In this document: positions 7,604 through 17,211 of the stretch, piece after piece | Layout: each line of letters starts with the position of its first letter | Position numbering within the stretch: position 1 is the first letter of the stretch | From: Gammaproteobacteria bacterium HGW-Gammaproteobacteria-15 | Lineage (GTDB): Bacteria > Pseudomonadota > Gammaproteobacteria > Enterobacterales > Alteromonadaceae | Reading direction: 5' to 3' | Length of the DNA stretch: 64,000 bases | Assembly (NCBI GenBank): GCA_002840125.1 | Contig: PGZF01000001.1 | Location: 1,431,237 to 1,495,236, forward strand | Notes under the pieces: generated by a model | What the model was told of the DNA's origin: nothing | Databases searched by the model: none | The model's input: the letters and a program-made list of their open reading frames with translations, nothing else | Program-made: the position numbers and the translations under genes

Positions 7604-8020
7604 TTATACGCTAACGTGTAAACGCACGTCGATATTACCGCGGGTAGCATTTGAATACGGACAAACATGGTGCGCTTTTTCTACCAGTTGCTGCGCTGCA
7701 GCTTTGTCCATGCCCGGCAGGCTTATGAACAAATCAACATCCAGACCAAAGCCACCTTCAATTTTGCCAATGCCCACTTCAGCACGCAGGCTCACATCAG
7801 CAGGCAGTGTTTGCTTGCTCTGGCCAGCAACAAACTTCATGGCACCGATAAAACAGGCAGAATAACCGGCAGCAAATAACTGCTCAGGGTTAGTTGCCCC
7901 ACCGCCACCGCCTAATTCTTTTGGTGCGGCCAGTTTAACTTCTAATAAACGATCGCTTGATTTAGCTGCGCCATCACGGCCGCCAGTTGACGTTACTACT
8001 GCTTTATAAAGAATATCCAT
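7604..8020 (-). CDS. ohr: Organic hydroperoxide resistance protein Ohr
   Basis: 138 residues, the normal length of Ohr. The two redox cysteines are present: Cys56 in GYSACF and Cys120 in VCPYSNATR, the latter distinguishing Ohr from other OsmC proteins. Ohr reduces organic and lipid hydroperoxides in the cytoplasm using lipoylated proteins. It is transcribed divergently from ohrR, its probable repressor, across a 175-base gap containing an inverted repeat. Confidence 0.93.
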   Translation of the reverse strand: MDILYKAVVTSTGGRDGAAKSSDRLLEVKLAAPKELGGGGGATNPEQLFAAGYSACFIGAMKFVAGQSKQTLPADVSLRAEVGIGKIEGGFGLDVDLFISLPGMDKAAAQQLVEKAHHVCPYSNATRGNIDVRLHVSV

Positions 8021-8081
8021 CGTTATTTCCTCAGTTAGGGTTAGTTGCCGTTAGCGAACATCTGCATAATAGAACCAATTA

Positions 8082-8097
8082 ATCTTGCACACAAGAT
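8082..8097. promoter_or_regulatory. Candidate OhrR operator between ohr and ohrR
   Basis: A perfect inverted repeat ATCTTG-CACA-CAAGAT, 61 bases upstream of the ohr start. MarR-type OhrR dimers bind short palindromes in the shared promoter and release them when their cysteine is oxidised by organic peroxides. The assignment rests on position and symmetry. Confidence 0.5.
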
Positions 8098-8195
8098 ATT
8101 TGCATATAACTTTTTTGCCTCAAATATAATTACTAAAGCTATAAGGCCGCCAGCTAAGTTTGGTACACTTGGCTAAAATTGCCGGATTAATACAG

Positions 8196-8645
8196 ATGAA
8201 TAAAACTTTACCACTGGAACAGCAGCTGTGCTTTGCGCTTTATAGCGCCTCTAATGCTGTGGTGCGGCTGTACCGGCCATTATTGCAGCCCTTTGATCTT
8301 ACCTACCCGCAATATGTAGTAATGCTGGCGTTATGGCAGCAAGACAATATCAGCCTGGGTGAGCTGGGTAGCAAAACACTGTTTGACTCAGGCACCTTAA
8401 CGCCGCTGGTAAAAAAGCTTGAACATAAAGGCTGGTTAAAACGGCTGCCTTCTTCAGTGGATGAACGGGTAAAACATGTAGTACTAACCAGCAGTGGCAA
8501 AGCTCTGGAAACGGCTGTAGCGGGCGTAATGCCTGCGCTGCGCTGTCAAATATCGCTAACCGATGACCGGTTAATCCAGTTAAGAGCCTTAGCGCGGCAA
8601 GTTCAGTCGGATATTCAACAACTTGAACGTTGTTCCGCTGACTAA
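8196..8645 (+). CDS. ohrR: MarR-family peroxide sensor OhrR
   Basis: 149 residues from ATG 8196. An upstream in-frame TTG at 8160 would add 12 residues and is less likely. The sensing cysteine lies in LEQQLCFALYSA (Cys12 here), the defining OhrR motif. The winged helix-turn-helix follows (LGELGSKTLFDSGTLTPLVKKLE with the wing DERVKHVVLT). Further cysteines near the C-terminus could form the disulphide used by two-cysteine OhrR types. It would repress ohr, which faces it across the shared promoter, and itself. Confidence 0.92.
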   Translation: MNKTLPLEQQLCFALYSASNAVVRLYRPLLQPFDLTYPQYVVMLALWQQDNISLGELGSKTLFDSGTLTPLVKKLEHKGWLKRLPSSVDERVKHVVLTSSGKALETAVAGVMPALRCQISLTDDRLIQLRALARQVQSDIQQLERCSAD

Positions 8646-8855
8646 TAACCATATACTTCAGGCTGTTAGCTCATATTTAAGATGAACGCTGGCTGAATTA
8701 CATTTAATAACATTCGTTAAATAACAATATTTTTTTACTTCCGTTAAATCATAATCTTAGTTTCAATTGGCTGATTTACTTTATAAAAGTACCGATCTGG
8801 CATTTGACGCAAACCCGAATCAACTGCATAGTAAATCCGGCTTCAGGGCCCTGCA

Positions 8856-9788
8856 ATGGAATTGTCAGCATTTATACCGCACGGAAAGCTAATTTCACGC
8901 GCAATTAAGACAACTATAAAATCAGATAATGCGCAGACAATGACTTTTTGGGGCATCATTATGAGTTCTCTGGCAGCAGTTGCAGATACTGCTTTTTCAC
9001 CATCAGCAAACACATTAGCAGCACCTTTTAGCTGTACCTCTTTGTACAGCCCTTTGTCGCATTTTCCCGACTTTTATCAGGCCCGGGTAGCAAGTGTAGA
9101 AGAGCATCGCAATGAAACCTTTCGCTTACGCCATAAGGTATATTGCGAAGAACTACGTTACGAACCGCCACGGCCGAATAAACTGGAGTATGATCAGTTT
9201 GATCACCGGGCGATCCACTGTGCTATTAAACACACTGATTCTGCTACTCTGGCGGGCACCGTACGGTTAATTACGTCAGCAGCTCCAGAGCAACAGCTAC
9301 CGGTAGAATGTTACTTTGCGAACAGCTTTACCAATGCAGCTCTGGCACCGGCAAATTTCCCACGGCGTAATATCTGTGAAATATCACGTCTTGCGGTGCC
9401 AAAAGATATTCGCCACAGCCAGATTATTGAAGCAACCGATGAGTATGCCGGTTTAACCAGTGTACAGGGCCAATGCCGCAAACTGGTATCTGTTGCCCTG
9501 TATTTACTGGCAACCCTGATGTGTGTCCGTGACGAGCGTTACCACGCCTATGTGATGATTGAACCCTCATTAGCCAGAATATTAAAAAGAGTAGGCATTC
9601 ATTTTGTGCAGATTGCCGAAGCGATAGACTTTAACGGCAAACGTGCGCCCTACTACCTTGATATGCGCACCACCAAAGCCACACTGAAATCAGACTACCT
9701 TAAACTGCGTAATGCCCTTGATGAACAGTTATTTGAACAGAGCGATGAGTATTTTCATGCCGCCCGGCCGCAGTTGGCTTATCGCTGA
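8856..9788 (+). CDS. PEP-CTERM/exosortase-associated acyltransferase (GNAT-like)
   Basis: 310 residues at maximum length. Start uncertain: ATG at 8856, 8940 or 8961, none with a strong ribosome binding site; the conserved part begins near HFPDFYQARVAS. The core ETFRLRHKVYCEELRYEP, DHRAIHCAIKH and ICEISRLAVPK matches acyl-homoserine-lactone-synthase-like N-acyltransferases found with exosortase/PEP-CTERM systems. In that family it is thought to modify a small molecule or polysaccharide precursor. No exosortase or PEP-CTERM protein is in the window. The 210 bases before it (8646-8855) are AT-rich and contain no visible gene. Confidence 0.75.
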   Translation: MELSAFIPHGKLISRAIKTTIKSDNAQTMTFWGIIMSSLAAVADTAFSPSANTLAAPFSCTSLYSPLSHFPDFYQARVASVEEHRNETFRLRHKVYCEELRYEPPRPNKLEYDQFDHRAIHCAIKHTDSATLAGTVRLITSAAPEQQLPVECYFANSFTNAALAPANFPRRNICEISRLAVPKDIRHSQIIEATDEYAGLTSVQGQCRKLVSVALYLLATLMCVRDERYHAYVMIEPSLARILKRVGIHFVQIAEAIDFNGKRAPYYLDMRTTKATLKSDYLKLRNALDEQLFEQSDEYFHAARPQLAYR

Positions 9789-9838
9789 CATCTGTTAAAA
9801 TGCCGGCCTGACTCTGCGCACGGGTATCTGACTGTAGT

Positions 9839-10843
9839 ATGGATTCATTAACACAACTTGCATTGGGTGCAGCAGTTGCCGTCACGCTAATGGGCAAAAC
9901 GCCAGGCTCACGGCTTAAAACCGTACTGACCGGAGCGGTGCTCGGCACTTTGCCTGATTTGGATGTGGTAATAGATTATGGCGATGTCGTTAGCAACATG
10001 GTATTGCACCGTACGGAAAGCCATGCGTTTTTATATCAGACACTGATATCCCCTGTGCTGGCCTGGCTGGCAGCAATGTTATGCCAGCAGCGGCAGTATT
10101 ACTGGCGCTGGCTGCTGGCAACCTGGCTTATTCTTTTAACCCACACTGCTATAGATGCGATGACGGTGTATGGTACCCAGTTCGGTTTACCCTTTACCAA
10201 TACTCCTTTTGCGGTTGGCAGCATCTTTATTATTGACCCCCTGTATACCCTGCCACTGCTGCTGGGGCTGGGATACTACCTGCTAAGTAAACCGCGCGGC
10301 CTGGCAGTCAATGGCGGGGCATTGGTGGTTTCCACTGCTTATATGTTGTGGTCTGTGGCGGCACAGCAACATGTCAGTAATGTTGCGCAACACAGCCTGT
10401 ATCAGCAGCAGCTGGATTATCAGCAAATGCTGGTGACACCTGCGCCTTTAACCACTCTATTGTGGCGCATAGTTGTCATAACCGAGCAAGGTTACGCAGA
10501 GGGGTTTTATTCTTTGCTCGACACCACCACAGAGATTAACTTTACGCATGTAGTACGGGATCACTCGCTTAAACAGCAATATGCCCAGCTTAAACCGGTG
10601 CAGCAATTACACTGGTTCAGCCGGGGCTTTTATACTGTGCAGCAACAAGGTGACACCTTGCTGCTAACCGATCTGCGTATGGGGCAGGAAGGCAGTTATG
10701 CCTTTGAGTTTGTGGTAGACCCGAAAAACGACGCCCCCGTGCAGCAGTTACCGATGCGTCGTGATATGGCAGTGGCGTTGCCGTGGCTATGGCAACGCAT
10801 GTGGGGGCAGCAGTTGCCCTCACCTTACTTACTTAACCAATAA
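9839..10843 (+). CDS. YdjM-like membrane-bound metal-dependent hydrolase (DUF457 type)
   Basis: 334 residues. The N-terminus MDSLTQLALGAAV and the motif GTLPDLDVV, then HRTESHAF, are the metal-ligand signature of YdjM/DUF457 proteins. Four to five hydrophobic helices lie in residues 70-185 and a soluble C-terminal half follows. E. coli YdjM is SOS-regulated; no LexA box was recognised here. The last 11 bases overlap the convergent DUF1543 gene. The substrate is unknown for the family. Confidence 0.75.
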   Translation: MDSLTQLALGAAVAVTLMGKTPGSRLKTVLTGAVLGTLPDLDVVIDYGDVVSNMVLHRTESHAFLYQTLISPVLAWLAAMLCQQRQYYWRWLLATWLILLTHTAIDAMTVYGTQFGLPFTNTPFAVGSIFIIDPLYTLPLLLGLGYYLLSKPRGLAVNGGALVVSTAYMLWSVAAQQHVSNVAQHSLYQQQLDYQQMLVTPAPLTTLLWRIVVITEQGYAEGFYSLLDTTTEINFTHVVRDHSLKQQYAQLKPVQQLHWFSRGFYTVQQQGDTLLLTDLRMGQEGSYAFEFVVDPKNDAPVQQLPMRRDMAVALPWLWQRMWGQQLPSPYLLNQ

Positions 10844-11333
10844 TCTGATAACCAGACCAATTGGGCCGCATAGGTTGGCTTTGCCCGCTACTGTGTAGGT
10901 GAATATGTAGCCCCTGCAGCTGCTCCAGCGCAAAGCAGTCGTCCAGTTGCAGTAAATCATCTTTGTGCTGGCTGTCGGCATCGGTTAACAGTTGTTGTTT
11001 TGCTTTAGCCTTAGCTTCTGCTGCTGAAGTCGCAACGCAAAGCATAAAGTCATGCTGTTCGGCAATTTTATCCGGGTAATAACCACCAAAGTTAACAAAG
11101 TACAGTTTGTTACTGCCAGGCTGTGGCTCGTTGTGTAAGCTGACGCTGTAGCCGTCAATATGGTTAATTTGCATATAGCTATCAATATGCAGACCCTTTA
11201 CTGTGCCAAACCACTGCTGGCATAACAGGCTGTAGGTGTCTTCAATACGCTGCGCTGCGACAAAGCGCACATCATGTAATTCAATATTGGCCCCAGGCGC
11301 TGTGCCACCTATATACACCAAAAACAGCTGCAT
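10833..11333 (-). CDS. DUF1543 domain protein
   Basis: 166 residues. LFLVYIGGTAPGANIELHDVRFV and LYFVNFGGYYP are typical of the two halves of DUF1543 proteins, a small family of unknown function in proteobacteria. Soluble, no signal peptide. It converges on and overlaps the YdjM-like gene by 11 bases, so the two are unlikely to share regulation. Confidence 0.75.
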   Translation of the reverse strand: MQLFLVYIGGTAPGANIELHDVRFVAAQRIEDTYSLLCQQWFGTVKGLHIDSYMQINHIDGYSVSLHNEPQPGSNKLYFVNFGGYYPDKIAEQHDFMLCVATSAAEAKAKAKQQLLTDADSQHKDDLLQLDDCFALEQLQGLHIHLHSSGQSQPMRPNWSGYQIIG

Positions 11334-11433
11334 TGATTTCTCCGGTTATAATAAAAAACGCAGTATAACGGCAGGCTGATATTGCTACCAGTGCCGCCGC
11401 TGTGTCAGATTAATGATGTTTGAAAACGCTATG

Positions 11434-13068
11434 TCAGCCAGACAGAATAGTGCAGTTACGGCCCGAACTTTTGGCGCGGTATAACGCTTGATCGGCTTTG
11501 TCGATAACTAAATCGGCATGCTCCTGCGTGGCAGCACAAATGCCGGCACTAAAACTACAGAAAAACCGCTGCTCAGCGGCGGTAAAAGGTAAAGCGGCAA
11601 ACAACTCCCTAACCTGCTCTATCAGGGTAAAAGCCCGCTCGACACTGCAATCGGGCAGCACCAGTAAAAACTCTTCACCACCATAACGCCCGATCAGATC
11701 GGTTTTACGTAATTGTTGTTTTAGCAGGTTAGCTAAATTGGCGATAACCTGATCACCAATTAAATGGCCATAGCTATCGTTAACCTTTTTGAAGTGATCA
11801 ATGTCCAGCATTACTACACTGACAGGCTGGCTGCTTCGCACAGCGCGCAACATCTCCAGCCCCAACCGCTCTTTAATATGAGCATGCTGCAACAGGCCGG
11901 TAAGGCTGTCACGCGTCATCACATCAGCCAGTTGCCTGGCCCGTTGCGCCCGGGCAAATACCGCAACCAGCAAGGCGGTGTCGGTAATAGGTTTGGTAAT
12001 AAAATCATCGCCGGCTTTAATCAGCGCCGCCAGTTGCTGCTCGCCGTCGGTTTCAGACGATAAATAAATAATCGGCACACCCAGCCAGGCTTGCTGCAAC
12101 CGTACCAGTTGCGCCAGCTCCGGGCCGGAGCAAAACGGCATATTCACATCCAGTAAAATAACATCCGGGTGGAACTGCTTAAGAGACTCAAAAATCAGCG
12201 CTGGCTCTGACAATACCTCTACCAGCAAGCCCCCCTGACGCAATACTAATGCATAATGCTCTGCCAGCAACTGGTCGTCATCTACCAGCATTACCCTGAA
12301 GGGCTCACGCTCGTTGCGTGATAGCTGCTGCCGTAAACGGGCTTCCAGTTCAGTGGTATTCAGTGGTTTTACAAAATAGCCGATAGCCCCCACCCGTATT
12401 GCATTTAAATAGCTGTCAAAGTCACTCTGATGGCTTAGCAACAGTAGCGGAATGGCTGAACTTTGCCTCGCCTGTAAATCGGCAATGCGCTGCATACATT
12501 GCCCGGGCGTCTGGTGCATATCCAGATCAACAATTAATACTTCGGGGGGCTTATGGGCTATTGCCTGCGCTATATCATCCACACTGCTGAAATGACGGTA
12601 GCTGTAGCCAAAAATATCCAGCATGGTGCTGATTTGCTCTGTCAGGGCAGGCTCATGGCATAACAGATAAACACCGGCCCGCTCTGCTGCTGCCACCTCT
12701 ACCGTGACCGGCGCTGCAGGATAATCTGCCACTGCCGTTGGCAGCTTAAGCTGTTGGATATCATCAATCAGGCGCTGTTGTTCTGTCGTAGCTACGACAA
12801 CGCCGGGCACCAGCCAGGGTTTTAGTTGCAGCTCACATTGCCGGGCCTGCTCACCCAGCTCTGGCAAGCCGAACGTGCCGGCAGAGCCTGCCAGAGTATG
12901 CAGTTTGGCAGATAAATCCTGCACCTGATCATGCCAGGCCAGATCAGACAACTGATACAGCAGCATCGCGCCTTGCTGTAACAAAGGCAGCTCTTGCCCC
13001 AGCCGCATCACATAGGTATGGCGTAACTGCGCAAGCTGCTGCTCTAAATCTATTTTTGACTCTGTCAT
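11434..13068 (-). CDS. Hpt-REC-REC-GGDEF diguanylate cyclase
   Basis: 544 residues from ATG 13068; upstream in-frame starts are less likely. Domains in order: an Hpt-like bundle (about 10-100) with KLHTLAGSAGTFG holding the phospho-His; a receiver (about 140-260) with Asp in LIVDLDMH; a second receiver (about 265-380) with DDD and ILLDVNMP; and a GGDEF domain (about 390-544) with RYGGEEF. An RKTD I-site lies five residues before GGEEF, so product inhibition by c-di-GMP is likely. It makes c-di-GMP under phosphorelay control. The GAF histidine kinase encoded divergently 200 bases away is a plausible partner, but this is inferred. Confidence 0.9.
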   Translation of the reverse strand: MTESKIDLEQQLAQLRHTYVMRLGQELPLLQQGAMLLYQLSDLAWHDQVQDLSAKLHTLAGSAGTFGLPELGEQARQCELQLKPWLVPGVVVATTEQQRLIDDIQQLKLPTAVADYPAAPVTVEVAAAERAGVYLLCHEPALTEQISTMLDIFGYSYRHFSSVDDIAQAIAHKPPEVLIVDLDMHQTPGQCMQRIADLQARQSSAIPLLLLSHQSDFDSYLNAIRVGAIGYFVKPLNTTELEARLRQQLSRNEREPFRVMLVDDDQLLAEHYALVLRQGGLLVEVLSEPALIFESLKQFHPDVILLDVNMPFCSGPELAQLVRLQQAWLGVPIIYLSSETDGEQQLAALIKAGDDFITKPITDTALLVAVFARAQRARQLADVMTRDSLTGLLQHAHIKERLGLEMLRAVRSSQPVSVVMLDIDHFKKVNDSYGHLIGDQVIANLANLLKQQLRKTDLIGRYGGEEFLLVLPDCSVERAFTLIEQVRELFAALPFTAAEQRFFCSFSAGICAATQEHADLVIDKADQALYRAKSSGRNCTILSG

Positions 13069-13276
13069 GCTACTCTGGTCACTACGCTGCTTAGTAAATT
13101 TAATGCCGGTTTCGCTACGATCCTGTGCCCGGCACTGCACAGGCCTCTACAACATCAAGTTAATGAAAAATCTGCTGTAAATTTAGCGCATAACCATTAA
13201 AGATGCTATACATTGGTGCTAAGGCATAACAGGTTGACGCACCGTCCGAAGCCGATACGGAGAGCTCTGCGTAGTA

Positions 13277-14644
13277 ATGCAAATTGAACTACAGCATATT
13301 CTGGCCCAAATCAGTCGTAATCCGAATATCGACAAAGGCGATTTATCCGCAACTAACAGCTTGATTTTAGAGGCTATTACTAAGGGGCTCGCTGTTGATC
13401 GTGCCAGTATCTGGCTATTATCGGATGATCGCCAACTTATGCACTGCGCTTATCAGCTCGATGGTCAGCAGCACAGCACGCCGGACCTAACGCTAAGCCG
13501 GCAAGATTTTCCCAGTTATTTCAATGCGTTGGACGATGAGCGTAATATTGTTGCTACCGATGCACATCATCACCCGCAAACAGCCGAATTTTCCGATATC
13601 TACCTGTCACCTTCCGGTATTTGCTCTATGCTGGATACGCCTATCCGCCATCATGGCGTTATGGTGGGTATTATTTGTATTGAGCACCGCCAGGTTAAAC
13701 AATGGCAGACAGACGAAATTGTCTTTGCCGGCTTTTTGGCCGATATTTATGGCCGGGCATTAAGCGCGTCTGAGCGCATGCGTTATCAGTGCGAGCTAGA
13801 GCAGCTAAACAGTGGCTTAGAGCAAATTATCAGCCAGCGTACGCAAGAGCTGACCCAGTCGCTGGAACAACTGCAGCACACCCAGCACCGGTTAATTGAA
13901 GTAGAAAAAATGGCCAGCCTTGGCCGTTTAGTGGCCGGTATCGCCCACGAAATAAACACGCCGCTGGGCGTTGCCGTTACGGCCATCAGCCATGCCGAGG
14001 TAACATTACTGGAACTGGAACAGCTGTTTCTGGCCGGCCAGCTTAGCCGGCAAAAATTCAGTCAGAGTGGCGCTGCAATTAAGCACAGCATTGCTATGGT
14101 AAATACTAACCTGCAGCGCACTGTTGATCTGGTAAACAGCTTTAAACAAACTGCAGCAGCCAGCACGGATCAGCAAGCCGAATGGTTAGTATTAAGCCAG
14201 TTTATTCCCAAAGTGCTGTGCAGTGTCGATTCACTGCTAAAACAGCATCAGGTTAGTGTGCAACTGGAGTTGCCGGCAACATTAAAAATTCACAGTTTTG
14301 CCAGCCCGCTGGCAACGATACTGACCCGGCTGATAGAAAATGCCTGCCAGCATGCCTTTGATAACCAGCCCTCGCGCCGGATTGAGATCCGTGCCAGCCA
14401 GAACGCTTACAGCTGGCAACTGGATATAGCCGATAACGGCCGGGGTATGAATGCAGACGAACTGGCCCACGCTTTTGAACCATTTTTTACTACACGCCGC
14501 CACACCGGAGCCAAAGGCCTGGGCATGACGCTGGTGTTTAATCTGGTTACCCACCTGTTGCAGGGAGATGTCAGCCTGCACAATACTGATACAGGCTGTG
14601 TGATAACCCTGCGCTGTCCGCTTAGCCTTAGCACTCCAACCTGA
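13277..14644 (+). CDS. GAF-domain sensor histidine kinase
   Basis: 455 residues, no membrane segment. A GAF domain spans about 10-165. A coiled-coil linker (about 170-215, ELEQLNSGLEQII) leads to the H-box VAGIAHEINTPLG with the phospho-His. The HATPase domain has RLIENACQHAF (N box), DIADNGRGMN (G1) and GAKGLGMTLV (G2). A cytoplasmic sensor without its own receiver must signal to another protein. The Hpt-REC-REC-GGDEF gene is transcribed away from a shared 136-base region and is the nearest candidate. Confidence 0.9.
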   Translation: MQIELQHILAQISRNPNIDKGDLSATNSLILEAITKGLAVDRASIWLLSDDRQLMHCAYQLDGQQHSTPDLTLSRQDFPSYFNALDDERNIVATDAHHHPQTAEFSDIYLSPSGICSMLDTPIRHHGVMVGIICIEHRQVKQWQTDEIVFAGFLADIYGRALSASERMRYQCELEQLNSGLEQIISQRTQELTQSLEQLQHTQHRLIEVEKMASLGRLVAGIAHEINTPLGVAVTAISHAEVTLLELEQLFLAGQLSRQKFSQSGAAIKHSIAMVNTNLQRTVDLVNSFKQTAAASTDQQAEWLVLSQFIPKVLCSVDSLLKQHQVSVQLELPATLKIHSFASPLATILTRLIENACQHAFDNQPSRRIEIRASQNAYSWQLDIADNGRGMNADELAHAFEPFFTTRRHTGAKGLGMTLVFNLVTHLLQGDVSLHNTDTGCVITLRCPLSLSTPT

Positions 14645-14647
14645 GCA

Positions 14648-15904
14648 TTACAATCTGATTGTCAGGCCATCAGCCAGCGCTTTGCGGTAAGCCAAAACCC
14701 CGGGTATCGTTGCCAATACGGCCGACAACAGCAGAATAGCTCCTGCCCAGTATAAGCTGGTCAGCTGGACAATTTGCAGGCTGATAAATAAACCAAAATC
14801 AGCAGCCAGTTTATCCTGCAGCAGGTACAAACTGATAAATAATAAGGCTGCAGCAGATAACATCGACAACAGCGTTACCAGTAATACCTCAAGCTGAATA
14901 AGCACAAACAAATACCAGGGGTGCGCCCCGGCAGCGCGTAAGATGGCCATTTCGCGTTGCCGCTCTTTCATGGATGCCAGTAAAGTTGTAATCATTCCCA
15001 CCAGTGCCGCCAGCAGCACCAGCAAACTTATCAGCAACAATAAATTTTCTACCATACCCAGCATTTGCCACAGTTCAGCTAATGCTACACCGGGCAATAT
15101 GGCGGTTAACGGTTCATTCTTAAACTCGTTAATCTGCCGCTGCAGGGTAAAAGTAGCCATCCGCGATTTTAACCCCACCATAAAGGCGGTAATAGATTTG
15201 GGTGTTAAATCGTGCGCCAGTGTCTGTTCACTGCTTAGCTGTCTGCCGGGCATTGGCGCACCCTGCTGCCAGTCCAGGTGAATGGCTTCGATCGCTTCAA
15301 GGCTGACATGCACAGTTTGATCTACCGGCGTACCGGTGCGCGCCAGAATACCCACCACGGTAAAGGGCTTGTCTTTATGCTGGCTGAAACTTACCGCACC
15401 AACCCCATGCGACAGTTCAATTTGCTCGCCCAGCTTATAACCCAGCTTTTGCGCGACTTCAGCCCCAAGTACCGTGTCAAATACCTGCTCAAAAGGTTTG
15501 CCCTGCGCCAGCACCAGGGGCTGGCTGTTGGCATAGCGGTAATGGCTGAAATAATCGGTATTGGTGCCCATTACCCGGTAACCCCGGTGCGAATCGCCCA
15601 ATGATATCGGAATAGCCCAGTCTATTTGCGGGTGTTTAATAATACGCTGATAACTGGGCCAGCTGATATTTGCCGTAGCATTGCCAATACGAAATACCGA
15701 GTACAGCAATAAGTTTAGCTGGCCGGAGCGGGCGCCAACAATCAGATCTGTGCCCGACACTGTGCTGGTAAAGCTGCTTTTTGCCTCTGTGCGCAAGTGA
15801 TCAATGCCCAGCAGTAACGCAATACTTATGGTCAGTGATAACCAGGTCATCAGCACTGTACCGCGGCGGTTCCATAAACTTAACCGGGCTAATTTCATCA
15901 GCAT
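14648..15904 (-). CDS. ABC transporter permease (FtsX/MacB-like)
   Basis: 418 residues. Topology of the MacB/LolE type: one N-terminal helix (TVLMTWLSLTISIALLLG), a periplasmic domain of about 230 residues and three C-terminal helices with the FtsX-type segment ASMKERQREMAILRAAGA. It overlaps the ATPase gene by 7 bases. With the neighbouring DUF3299 protein and ZrgA (DUF2796), the set resembles the zrg zinc-uptake locus described in Vibrio cholerae. Zinc as substrate is therefore an inference. It ends 4 bases from the convergent kinase gene. Confidence 0.85.
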   Translation of the reverse strand: MLMKLARLSLWNRRGTVLMTWLSLTISIALLLGIDHLRTEAKSSFTSTVSGTDLIVGARSGQLNLLLYSVFRIGNATANISWPSYQRIIKHPQIDWAIPISLGDSHRGYRVMGTNTDYFSHYRYANSQPLVLAQGKPFEQVFDTVLGAEVAQKLGYKLGEQIELSHGVGAVSFSQHKDKPFTVVGILARTGTPVDQTVHVSLEAIEAIHLDWQQGAPMPGRQLSSEQTLAHDLTPKSITAFMVGLKSRMATFTLQRQINEFKNEPLTAILPGVALAELWQMLGMVENLLLLISLLVLLAALVGMITTLLASMKERQREMAILRAAGAHPWYLFVLIQLEVLLVTLLSMLSAAALLFISLYLLQDKLAADFGLFISLQIVQLTSLYWAGAILLLSAVLATIPGVLAYRKALADGLTIRL

Positions 15905-16608
15905 GGCTGTACTCCTGTGGCTAACTGCTGCATATCCAGCTGATAATGAAAATACTGCGTCAGGCTTTGATCATGGCTGACAAAAATCACGGTGCAGCCA
16001 TTGGCATCGGCTTCGGCCAGCATGACCCGCATAAAGGCGTCACGGTTATCGCTGTCCAGTGCTGACGTGGGCTCGTCGGCAATCAGTAAGGTAGGTTTAG
16101 GTAGTAAGGCCCGGGCAATTGCCACCCGTTGTTGCTGGCCAACGCTGAGGTTAGTAGCCGGTTTATGCCATAAATCCTGTTGTAAACCTAAGCGTTGCAA
16201 CAACGTTTTTGCCCGGTTTACCGAGTCAGTTTTATTTTGGCCGGCGAAATGGCTGCTTAGCAGGGTGTTATCCAGCACCGATAAATAAGGAATAAGATTG
16301 AGCTGCTGAAATACTACCCCGATGTGTTTTGCCCGCAGGCTGTCACGCGCACTACTGGACAACTGATGCAATGGCTGGCCATTGACATACAGCTCACCAC
16401 TGACCGGGCGGGTAATACCACAAAGTAAATTTAATAAGGTGGTTTTGCCGCTGCCAGAAGCACCGCGCACAAATAAATGCTGGCCACAGTGTAAAGTCAG
16501 CCCGGGTAAGTTTAATTGCCAGCCGCCACTTTGGTAATAAAACTGCAGCTGTTTGAGATCAATAGCGGGAATTTTCGGCTTGTCGGTCACAGGCGCCCTC
16601 GGTGTCAT
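15898..16608 (-). CDS. ABC transporter ATP-binding protein
   Basis: 236 residues from ATG 16608. The upstream in-frame extension to 16707 overlaps the divergent promoter and was rejected. Walker A is GASGSGKTT, the signature is LSVGQQQRVAIARAL and Walker B is LLIADEPTSALD, followed by the switch His in VIFVSHD. This is the LolD/MacB-type ATPase size and pattern and pairs with the downstream permease. It is divergent from the DUF3299 gene with 53 bases between start codons. Confidence 0.92.
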   Translation of the reverse strand: MTPRAPVTDKPKIPAIDLKQLQFYYQSGGWQLNLPGLTLHCGQHLFVRGASGSGKTTLLNLLCGITRPVSGELYVNGQPLHQLSSSARDSLRAKHIGVVFQQLNLIPYLSVLDNTLLSSHFAGQNKTDSVNRAKTLLQRLGLQQDLWHKPATNLSVGQQQRVAIARALLPKPTLLIADEPTSALDSDNRDAFMRVMLAEADANGCTVIFVSHDQSLTQYFHYQLDMQQLATGVQPC

Positions 16609-16661
16609 GTTATGATGTTGGCGTTTTTTGTCATTATGCCAACTTAGGGAGGCGAGCTCCA

Positions 16662-17207
16662 ATGCTACGGACGTTATCTGTTGCGTTATACCTGACACTG
16701 GTCGCATGTTTTACTGCCGGGCTCAGTGCCAGTGAAGTCAAAACCATTGAATGGACTGACTTAATGCCGGAAGAAGATTTAAAGCTGTTACTGGAAATGC
16801 CCGAAGTGCAGCATGATTACAGCCAGCCGTCGCCGTTTGACGACGATTATCAGGGTGATGATCCCACCGCAAAACAATGGCAGCAAATTCTTAAATCAGC
16901 CAAGGTGCGCTCTGAGTTTAATAATACCAAAGTGCGGGTACCGGGCTTTATTGTGCCACTGGAGTTTGACAGTGCCCAAAACGTGACCAGTTTCTTTTTA
17001 GTGCCTTATTTTGGCGCTTGCATCCATGTGCCGCCGCCACCACCAAACCAGATTATCTATGTAACCGGGGCGAAAAATTTAAAAGCCGATATGATCTATT
17101 CCCCCTTTTGGATCAGCGGTACCTTAACCACTGAAACCATGACCCATGATCTGGGGCAGGCGGCTTACAGCCTGAAGGTAGATAAAGTAGAAGAATATAC
17201 CTACTAA
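16662..17207 (+). CDS. DUF3299 periplasmic lipoprotein-like/secreted protein
   Basis: 181 residues from ATG 16662, preceded by a good GGGAGGCG ribosome binding site. An N-terminal signal (LSVALYLTLVACFTAGLSAS) is followed by a short acidic region and then the DUF3299 core: RVPGFIVPLEF, FFLVPYFGACIHVPPPPPNQ and the C-terminal SGTL segment. The Cys-His and poly-Pro motif is strictly typical of the family. DUF3299 genes repeatedly accompany ZrgA and MacB-like ABC genes, which suggests a role in metal handling. No biochemical function is established here. Confidence 0.85.
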   Translation: MLRTLSVALYLTLVACFTAGLSASEVKTIEWTDLMPEEDLKLLLEMPEVQHDYSQPSPFDDDYQGDDPTAKQWQQILKSAKVRSEFNNTKVRVPGFIVPLEFDSAQNVTSFFLVPYFGACIHVPPPPPNQIIYVTGAKNLKADMIYSPFWISGTLTTETMTHDLGQAAYSLKVDKVEEYTY

Positions 17208-17211
17208 AGAA

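Noticed and set aside
8798-8813. TGGCAT...GCAA as a sigma-54 promoter before the acyltransferase gene
   Set aside because: GG and GC are 8 bases apart, not the 10 required for -24/-12 sites.
16602-16707. Longer starts for the ABC ATPase (to 16707) and DUF3299 (from 16602)
   Set aside because: They would overlap head to head through the shared promoter; the shorter starts fit the family and, for DUF3299, a strong ribosome binding site.
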